Positions 32,225 to 38,023 of a stretch of DNA of 38,023 nucleotides are shown in pieces (position 1 is the first letter of the stretch; each line of letters starts with the position of its first letter). The position numbers and the translations under genes are program-made. The notes under the pieces are model-generated. The model was not told where the DNA came from. It worked only from the letters and a program-made list of their open reading frames with translations, and searched no databases. Location: the NCBI GenBank assembly GCA_007050995.1, contig VJOU01000026.1:1-38023 (forward strand), written 5' to 3'. This DNA comes from Glycocaulis profundi. GTDB lineage: Bacteria > Pseudomonadota > Alphaproteobacteria > Caulobacterales > Maricaulaceae.

Positions 32225-34969
32225 TCAGAACGACTTGCGGACGCCCACGGTGTAATAGGCCCCGATGGCGTCATAGTGGATCGGGCCGGCCGTGGAGAGC
32301 GGCGCATCGACGTCGAACACGTTGTTGGCGTTGCCGTACAGGGTCAGCCCCTCCATGGGCCGGTACTGCACGCCCAGATCGACATAGGTGCGGCTGGAGA
32401 TCCGGTTGTTGACCAGCGTGGTCTGGGCGCGGTCGAACAGCCCGCCGCCCACGTAACGCACGCGCGCGTCGACCCCGAACGGCCCGGTCTGCCAGGCCGC
32501 GCTGAACGTTCCCCGCCACTGGGGCACGCCTTGGGCGCTGGTGTTGCCCACCTGGCCGACGAACTCGGTCTGGGTGACGCCGGTGTCGTAAAGGAAGCTG
32601 TCGATATAGGTCGCCAGACCACGCAGACGGAGCTCCCCTCCCGTCCCGAACAGATCGAGCGACCGGACATAGACCGCCTCGACATCCACGCCGCTGGTGT
32701 CGAACGAGGCGATGTTCGCGGCGTTGGCGAACACCGTGGTGATCGTGCCGGTGGCGTCGCGCTCCACGCGGTCGCACGCGGACTGGCTGCCATTGGCGCA
32801 CGCCAGGGTGAGCTGGGAGCCCGTCAGGGTCACGATCGCGTCCTGAATCTCCATCGAATAGTAGTCGACCGAGAACTGGAAGCCGGGCAGCGCGGAGGGC
32901 GTGATCGACGCCCCGACGGTGAAGGTGTCGCTCAGCTCGGGCGTGAGGTCGGGATTGCCCCCGCTGTAGGTGAACACCTGAGACGGGACGCGCTGGTAAT
33001 TGGGGTTGGCCGCGGCCCGGCCATCGGGATCGTCCAGATCGGTCACGGACCCGACATTGGTCGTGCGCGTGGAGAACAGGTTGCCCACGCCCGGCGCCCG
33101 GATGTCGCGCGACAGGGTGGCGCGCAGCAGGACGTCCTCGAACACCCGCGCCGTGCCGCCCGCCTTCCACGCCCAGATGCCGCCGCTGAAGCTGTAATCG
33201 GAATACCGGGCCGCCGCGTTGAAATCGATCTCCAGCCGGTCCTGCTGCGCGAGCAGGGGGGCGGCGACCTCCACGAAGCCTTCCTTCACGTCGAACCCGC
33301 CCGCGAGATCCTGCCCGAACACGGGCAGTCCGAAATAGCCGGGCGTGGCGGTCAGCTCGTCGCGGCGGGAGTCCTGGCTTTCCCATCTCAGCTCGCCGCC
33401 GAACACCGCGGTCAGCGGACCGGCCCACAGATCGAGCACGTCGCCCTGGACCTGGCCGCCGAACGTTTCGAGCGAGGAGACGCTGCGCTGGTTCTGCACG
33501 CCCCGGACGTAATCGAGCGCCTCGGGCGAGGCCGCGCCGCTGCCGAAGATGTTCAGCGGCACGCAGGACGGATCATGGTTTGCCGGATCGGGGTCGAGAT
33601 TGACCGCGCAGACGATCTGGCCGGACCCGTCCGTGACGGCGTTGACCGCCCGGGCGTAATTGGCCGCGATCCGGGCGTTGGGCACCGACTGGTCGCTCTC
33701 CAGCTCGCCATAGGAATAATAGGCGCTGTAATTCCAGCGCCCGACCTGCCCGTCCACGCCCGCGGCGACCTCGCGGTTCTCCCGCACGAGGTCGAACCCA
33801 TACATGAAGATGTCGTTGAACACGCGGCCGAGCGTGAAGCTGGTCTCGCCCGCCGCGGCCAGCTGGGCGCGGATTTCCGGCCTCAGGAAGGCGTTGTCCG
33901 CGCTCACCGTCTGGGCCGCCAGCACCAGGTCGGGGAAGACGGGATAATCCGAGCTCGCCCGCCCGTAGGTGGCGTCCACCCAGATCTCCGCGGCGCCGAC
34001 CCGGTGGCTCATGCGCGCATAGGCGTTCAGCCGGTCGAACGGGGTGGCGCCGTAGATGTCGCTGTAAAGCCCCAGCCCGTCCGCGCCCCCGACCCCGCGC
34101 GAGTCGGGGCCGTCGAACGCCCGGATCGTGCCGTCGGGATTGAAGGTCTGGCCCGCCAGCGCGCCGCTGGTGATCAGCCCGCCCGCGCTGCGGTTGGTGT
34201 AGTGCACGTCCGGCACGAGGATGGTCGACAGATCGTTCGGGTCGCTCGGATTGACCCGGACGATGCCCGCGCTGCGCAGATAGGGACGTGACGCGCGCTC
34301 GGTCACCCCGCGATCCTCGACATATTCCACGCCGAACATGAAATGCCCGTCGCCGCCGGAGAAGGGCGTGCCGAACGCGCCGCTCAGGCTGTGTCGCGCG
34401 GCGTCCCCGCGCGAGGAGATGCCCGTGGAGGCGTTCACCATGGCCCCGTCCAGATCGCGGTCGAGAATGATGTTCACGACACCGGCGACCGCCCCCGAGC
34501 CATAGGCCGCCGACGCGCCCCCGGTGACGACCTCCACCCGTTCCACCAGCCCCGAGGGGATGAGGTTGAGATTGTTGTCGCCGTTGAAGCGGCGGCCATT
34601 CAGAAGGGTGAGGGTGCGCGCGCTGCCCAGGCCGCGCAGGTCCACCGGCGCGGTGCCGCTGGACGTGTTGCCCACAGAGACCGCGGGCGAGACGGTGGGA
34701 CGGAAGGCGGGCAGATCGTTCAGGACCTGCGCGATGTTCGGACGCGCGCCCTGGCTGAGCTCCAGATCGCCGATCACGGTCATGGGGGTGGGCTGGTTGA
34801 AGCCCGACCGCTCGATCCGCGTGCCGGTCACCTGGATCAGCTCGACCGGCGCGCGCGCCGCTTCGGTCTCGTCGGTCTCCTGAGCCCAGACTGCCCCCTG
34901 CAGCGCCGCAGCCCCCAGAGCGCCCAGCGCCACGCTTCCGGCCAGAGCCGGTTTGAGTCTCGTCCGCAT
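32225..34969 (-). CDS. TonB-dependent outer-membrane receptor
   Basis: This 914-aa protein has a signal peptide cleaved near A-V-W-A-Q. A TonB-box/plug start follows (V-E-L-I-Q-V-T-G-T-R-I-E-R), then plug motifs V-D-L-R-G-L-G-S-A-R-T-L-T-L-L-N-G-R-R and V-E-V-V-T-G-G-A-S-A-A-Y-G-S. The rest is a beta-barrel ending in a C-terminal Phe (Y-T-V-G-V-R-K-S-F). It imports a ligand using TonB energy. The receptor type is widespread for peptides and sugars, and the substrate here is inferred from the peptidase neighbours. The start at 34969 has AAGGGGAG 7 nt upstream. An upstream Met in frame (35041) would cross the dyad and lacks a signal peptide. No SusD-like partner is present. Confidence 0.93.
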   Translation of the reverse strand: MRTRLKPALAGSVALGALGAAALQGAVWAQETDETEAARAPVELIQVTGTRIERSGFNQPTPMTVIGDLELSQGARPNIAQVLNDLPAFRPTVSPAVSVGNTSSGTAPVDLRGLGSARTLTLLNGRRFNGDNNLNLIPSGLVERVEVVTGGASAAYGSGAVAGVVNIILDRDLDGAMVNASTGISSRGDAARHSLSGAFGTPFSGGDGHFMFGVEYVEDRGVTERASRPYLRSAGIVRVNPSDPNDLSTILVPDVHYTNRSAGGLITSGALAGQTFNPDGTIRAFDGPDSRGVGGADGLGLYSDIYGATPFDRLNAYARMSHRVGAAEIWVDATYGRASSDYPVFPDLVLAAQTVSADNAFLRPEIRAQLAAAGETSFTLGRVFNDIFMYGFDLVRENREVAAGVDGQVGRWNYSAYYSYGELESDQSVPNARIAANYARAVNAVTDGSGQIVCAVNLDPDPANHDPSCVPLNIFGSGAASPEALDYVRGVQNQRSVSSLETFGGQVQGDVLDLWAGPLTAVFGGELRWESQDSRRDELTATPGYFGLPVFGQDLAGGFDVKEGFVEVAAPLLAQQDRLEIDFNAAARYSDYSFSGGIWAWKAGGTARVFEDVLLRATLSRDIRAPGVGNLFSTRTTNVGSVTDLDDPDGRAAANPNYQRVPSQVFTYSGGNPDLTPELSDTFTVGASITPSALPGFQFSVDYYSMEIQDAIVTLTGSQLTLACANGSQSACDRVERDATGTITTVFANAANIASFDTSGVDVEAVYVRSLDLFGTGGELRLRGLATYIDSFLYDTGVTQTEFVGQVGNTSAQGVPQWRGTFSAAWQTGPFGVDARVRYVGGGLFDRAQTTLVNNRISSRTYVDLGVQYRPMEGLTLYGNANNVFDVDAPLSTAGPIHYDAIGAYYTVGVRKSF

Positions 34970-35014
34970 CGTGAATCTCCCCTTGAAGGTATCGCCCTTC
35001 TTTGAAGGCGGGAG

Positions 35015-35040
35015 AGTGTCACACTGTCTCAAATGAGACA
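35015..35040. promoter_or_regulatory. Two abutting dyads in the divergent receptor/hydrolase control region
   Basis: AGTGT-C-ACACT (35015-35025) and TGTCTCA-AA-TGAGACA (35025-35040) are both perfect and share one base. They lie 46 nt before the receptor ATG and 81 nt before the plus-strand hydrolase ATG, in an AT-richer patch. This is the expected form of an operator controlling both arms. I could not fix a -10/-35 pair for either direction. Confidence 0.6.
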
Positions 35041-35120
35041 AGATTTTCTGATTGGGATGGATTTATTCTTTTTGTGCGATTAAATGGCCTGCAGGAGAAT
35101 GCTCCGCGGGGAGGGTTATA

Positions 35121-36281
35121 ATGAAAAGCTTTTTCGCCAGCGCGCTGATCATATTTTCGGCATTGGGAGGCGCAGCGGCGGCGGCTCAGAGTGATGTCGA
35201 GACGCGCCTGCAGGCCGCAATCGAGGGCTTCGCCGCCGAGAGAATCGAAGACCGTCAGGCGCCCGGCCTGGCCATCGGAGTCGCGCGCGGCGGAGAGGTT
35301 CTGTTCATCGGGGGCTATGGCGAGGCGGATATTGAAGGCGCGGCGCCGGTGACGGACGAGACCGTCTTCCGCATCGGCTCGGTGACCAAGCAGTTCACCG
35401 CCGCCGCCCTCCTGCTGCTCGAGGAAGAAGGACGGCTGTCTCTGGATGATCCCCTGTCGGCGTTCTTCCCCGATTTCCCCCGTGCCGATGCGGTGACGGT
35501 GCGCCAGCTGCTCAACCACACCTCGGGCATCCGCAATTACACGGCTCTGGACGATTTCGGCCCCCGCGCCTCGGCGCTCGACCATGACGGCGAGACGATG
35601 GTCGCCTACATCGCGGCCGCCGATCCGCTTTACGATTTCGACCCCGGGACCGGCTGGCGCTACAGCAATTCAGGCTACATGCTGCTGGGGCTCATCGTCG
35701 AACAGGTGACCGGCGAGCCGCTGGGCGAACATCTGCAGGAACGCCTCTTCGATCCGCTCGGCATGAACGACACCCGCATGGACGACGGTCGCGAGATCGT
35801 CCCCGGCCGCGCCCGCGGCTATGACGCCGACGAGGAGGCGCCTACGGGTTTCGTGAACACCGCCCACATCTCGCCCAGCGTGGCGGCGGGCGCGGGCGCC
35901 ATGCGCTCGACCCCGGCGGACCTCCTGGTCTGGACCGACGCCCTGCTCGGCGGCCGGGTCCTGTCGGCCGAAAGCCTGGACGCCATGCTGGCGCCGGGCA
36001 CACTGTCGGACGGACGGATGGCCAGCTCGGTCCGCACCGCGCCCGAGGGCGGCGGCCCCGTCTCCGATTACGGTCTGGGCATCATGACCGGCGAGCGGGA
36101 CGGACGCCGCACCATCGGCCATGGCGGCTCGATCAACGGTTTCAACGCCTCGCTGATCCACTATCCCGACGAACAGGTCACCATCACGCTTCTGGTCAAC
36201 ACGGTCGGCCCGGCCAGCACCGGCGCGCCGGTGCTGGCCGATGCCGTGTTCGACGCCCTGGACGCCTCCGCCCCGCAATGA
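35121..36281 (+). CDS. Exported serine hydrolase, S12/beta-lactamase family
   Basis: This 386-aa protein starts with a signal peptide (K-S-F-F-A-S-A-L-I-I-F-S, cleavage after A-A-A-A). The catalytic set is S87-x-x-K90 (I-G-S-V-T-K), Y181-S-N183 and H334-G-G. This is the single-domain form of the family, close in size to class C beta-lactamases and D-alanyl-D-alanine peptidases, and the exact substrate is unknown. ATG 35121 follows GGGGAGGG by 5 nt. It is the first gene of the plus-strand arm, and its stop overlaps an ATG (36278) of the next frame, although the next gene probably starts at 36320. Neighbours suggest it cuts peptides containing D-amino acids in the periplasm; this is inference. 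Confidence 0.9.
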   Translation: MKSFFASALIIFSALGGAAAAAQSDVETRLQAAIEGFAAERIEDRQAPGLAIGVARGGEVLFIGGYGEADIEGAAPVTDETVFRIGSVTKQFTAAALLLLEEEGRLSLDDPLSAFFPDFPRADAVTVRQLLNHTSGIRNYTALDDFGPRASALDHDGETMVAYIAAADPLYDFDPGTGWRYSNSGYMLLGLIVEQVTGEPLGEHLQERLFDPLGMNDTRMDDGREIVPGRARGYDADEEAPTGFVNTAHISPSVAAGAGAMRSTPADLLVWTDALLGGRVLSAESLDAMLAPGTLSDGRMASSVRTAPEGGGPVSDYGLGIMTGERDGRRTIGHGGSINGFNASLIHYPDEQVTITLLVNTVGPASTGAPVLADAVFDALDASAPQ

Positions 36282-36319
36282 CGCCCCGACTTCTCCATTC
36301 TGAAAAAGGGAGCCTTCCC

Positions 36320-37855
36320 ATGACGCCCATCCGCACCCTGGCCCTGGCCGCGTTCGCAGGCAGCCTGCTCGCCACGGCCTCCGCCCTGCCGCTGGCGCTC
36401 GCTCAGGAAACGCCCGCCGCGGTCAGCATCGAGCCGTCGACGCTGGAGTCCCTGCCCGGCTTCATCGACGGCGTGGTCACCCAGCAGATCGCCTCGCGGG
36501 AGGTGTTCGCGGCCATCGTGACGGTGGTCCATGACGGCGAGGTGGTGATGAACCGCGGCTATGGCTTCGCCGACGCGGAGAACGGCATCCGCGTGGACCC
36601 CGAGAGCACGCTGTTCCGCCCCGGCTCGATCTCGAAAATGTTCACCTGGATCGCGCTGATGCAGCAGATCGAGCAGGGCCAGGTTTCGCTGGACGACGAC
36701 GTCAACGAGCATCTCGATTTCACCATCGAGCCCTTCGACGGCCAGCCGATCCGCGTCCGCGACCTGTTCGCCCACACGCCCGGCCTCAGCGATGTCGGGG
36801 GCTTCACCAGCGACGACGCGGACGAACTCGTCGACTACAAGGAATGGACCCGGCAGAACCTGCCCGAGCGCCTCTGGGCGCCGGGCGTCGAGGCGGGCTA
36901 CTCCAATTACGGCACCGCGCTGGCGGGCTACATCGTCGAGCAGGTCTCCGGCGAACATTTCGCCGATTATGTCGAGCGCCATGTCTTCGAGCCGCTGGGC
37001 ATGACCGCCTCGACCTTCCGCGAGCCCCTGCCCGCAGAGCTGGAGGACCGGATCGCGCGCGGCCACCAGCTCGAGGACGGGCGGCTGACCGCCCGCCCCT
37101 TCCAGTATTACAGCCTGATCATGCCGGCCGGATCGGCCACCGTCAGCGGACCGGACATGGCGCGCTTCATGCTGGCCATGCTCAATGGCGGAGAGCTGGA
37201 CGGCGCTCGGATACTCAGCCCGGAATCCGCCGCGCTTCTGGAAACCGAATCCATCGCCAACGCCCCGAACCTGCCCGGACTGGGACACGGCTATCTGATC
37301 TACCGCGAAGAAGGCCCGCGCCTGATCGGCCACGCAGGCGCCATGCGCGACTTCCGATCCAACCTCATCCTCGCGCCCGAAGCGGGTTTCGGCGTCTTCC
37401 TGTCGGTGATGGCCAGCAGCCCCGCGGGCCTGCCCGCCCAGGGGGAGCTGTCGAGCGCCATCACCGGGCGCGTCTTCCCTCAGGACCCCGCGCCGCGCTG
37501 GACCGAGGCCGGACAGGCGGAAAGCGTCGCGGGCCGCTATCGGGTCAATCGCCGCGACTTCTCGCGCGAGCCCGACCCCGAACGCGATCTTGAGATCACC
37601 GCCGCCGGACCGCACGCCCTGACGATCCGCAGCGGCGAGCAGGTCATCCGCTTCGAGCAGACGGGCCCCCTGCTGTTCGAACAGATCAGCGGGTTCCGCG
37701 AGGGCGGCCCTCACGAGCGGATCGAGTTTTACGGCGAACCGGACGCCCTGCGGATGTCCTACGCCTCCCAGCCCTTCATGAACTGGCACCGTCTGCCCGA
37801 CGACGAGGCCGCCGCAGCCGCCGAGCAGGCAGCAGGAGACGACAGTGAGTCCTAA
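36320..37855 (+). CDS. Exported serine hydrolase, S12 family, with C-terminal beta domain (D-aminopeptidase-like layout)
   Basis: The gene encodes 511 aa. ATG 36320 is preceded by AGGGAG at 7 nt and opens the signal peptide T-P-I-R-T-L-A-L-A-A-F-A; ATG 36278 would bury it. Catalytic residues are S103-x-S-K106, Y194-S-N196 and H338-A-G340. The last ~130 residues form a beta-rich domain with the pattern V-A-G-R-Y-R-V-N-R and a late A-S-Q-P-F-M-N-W. A catalytic S12 domain plus beta-barrel at this length resembles the Ochrobactrum D-aminopeptidase DAP and esterase-like relatives. The gene immediately precedes and overlaps (11 nt) a DgcN-like gene. Release of D-glutamate or related residues from peptides is a reasonable inference; the substrate is not shown by sequence. 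Confidence 0.88.
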   Translation: MTPIRTLALAAFAGSLLATASALPLALAQETPAAVSIEPSTLESLPGFIDGVVTQQIASREVFAAIVTVVHDGEVVMNRGYGFADAENGIRVDPESTLFRPGSISKMFTWIALMQQIEQGQVSLDDDVNEHLDFTIEPFDGQPIRVRDLFAHTPGLSDVGGFTSDDADELVDYKEWTRQNLPERLWAPGVEAGYSNYGTALAGYIVEQVSGEHFADYVERHVFEPLGMTASTFREPLPAELEDRIARGHQLEDGRLTARPFQYYSLIMPAGSATVSGPDMARFMLAMLNGGELDGARILSPESAALLETESIANAPNLPGLGHGYLIYREEGPRLIGHAGAMRDFRSNLILAPEAGFGVFLSVMASSPAGLPAQGELSSAITGRVFPQDPAPRWTEAGQAESVAGRYRVNRRDFSREPDPERDLEITAAGPHALTIRSGEQVIRFEQTGPLLFEQISGFREGGPHERIEFYGEPDALRMSYASQPFMNWHRLPDDEAAAAAEQAAGDDSES

Positions 37856-38023
37856 GCTGGGAATGACCGCATGGGCGGGAGGCCGCGTGATGGCGGCGCC
37901 GCTGGACCTGCCCCGGCCGTATCTTCTGTTCATCGGCGACGTGTCCGATCTGTCCTACGCCAAGACCGCCGCGGGCCTGCGCGACTGGGCGCCGGAGGCC
38001 TGCACCGGCGAGTGGGCGCTGGA
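37845..38023 (+). CDS. dgcN: DUF1611 family, DgcN-type D-glutamate N-acetyltransferase (5' end only)
   Basis: Only the first 59 codons are present; the gene runs off the window. The N-terminus R-P-Y-L-L-F-I-G-D-V-S-D...Y-A-K-T-A-A-G-L-R-D-W-A-P matches the start of DUF1611 proteins such as DgcN. DgcN acetylates D-glutamate before DgcA epimerises N-acetyl-D-glutamate to the L form. GTG 37845 has AGGAGA 5-6 nt upstream and overlaps the hydrolase stop by 11 nt; ATG 37863 and ATG 37890 are alternatives. A dgcA (enolase superfamily) gene just downstream would confirm the call. Confidence 0.7.
   Translation, partial: MSPKLGMTAWAGGRVMAAPLDLPRPYLLFIGDVSDLSYAKTAAGLRDWAPEACTGEWAL

Noticed and set aside
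35041-35120. TTGGGA (35052) with TTAAAT (near 35080) as the promoter of the plus-strand hydrolase arm.
   Set aside because: The spacing exceeds 20 nt, and no alternative pair was better, so no promoter is annotated.

Overview
The window is GC-rich chromosomal DNA with dense coding, ATGA-type start/stop overlaps and short gaps. The gene content points to an alphaproteobacterium: rimP-nusA-ylxR/L7Ae-infB in one block, a large TonB-dependent receptor next to secreted peptidases, a CoxMN-type second oxidase, and a Ku/LigD end-joining operon. A Maricaulales/Hyphomonadaceae-like host is my inference from protein style, not something the sequence proves.

Layout. (1) 1-4327: the tail of an OmpA-family protein with its terminator, then an end-joining operon: ku, a LigD phosphoesterase-ligase, a separate LigD polymerase overlapping it by 8 nt, and a short-chain dehydrogenase. 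(2) 4328-5589: a visibly AT-rich gene for a TIR-domain protein directly beside the 3' end of tRNA-Thr(CGT). This looks like a one-gene transferred defence island. (3) 5678-12213: thpR (minus), then rimP, nusA, ylxR/L7Ae and infB, with a candidate leader attenuator and a second promoter before infB, closed by a strong bidirectional terminator. (4) 12217-17983: minus-strand acetyl-CoA hydrolase/transferase and FadE-type acyl-CoA dehydrogenase (2-nt gap), and the PutP proline symporter. (5) 18208-24808: a respiratory block with type II NADH dehydrogenase (plus), then a minus-strand oxidase set (CtaG-like, CopD-like, lipoprotein subunit II, fused subunit I-III, small membrane protein). That set is interrupted by an antisense DUF2231 gene which overlaps its neighbours at both ends. 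(6) 24976-26229: an MFS transporter preceded by three copies of a 9-bp motif. (7) 26242-38023: a peptide and amino-acid scavenging region with a secreted S9D-like glutamyl endopeptidase, an APC permease, a TonB-dependent receptor, three exported S12 (beta-lactamase-fold) serine hydrolases, and the start of a DUF1611/DgcN-type N-acetyltransferase gene.

The last region reads as one idea. The receptor brings peptides across the outer membrane, secreted peptidases cut them, a permease takes up amino acids, and DgcN would begin D-glutamate catabolism. The two divergent arms (receptor plus hydrolase; two hydrolases plus dgcN) share a 151-bp control region with two abutting perfect dyads. The items I find most interesting are the tRNA-linked TIR protein with unassigned flanking domains, the D-glutamate/peptide locus with its dyads, the antisense gene inside the oxidase operon, and the repeat/hairpin at the MFS start. 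No CRISPR array, insertion sequence, rRNA or replication origin was seen.
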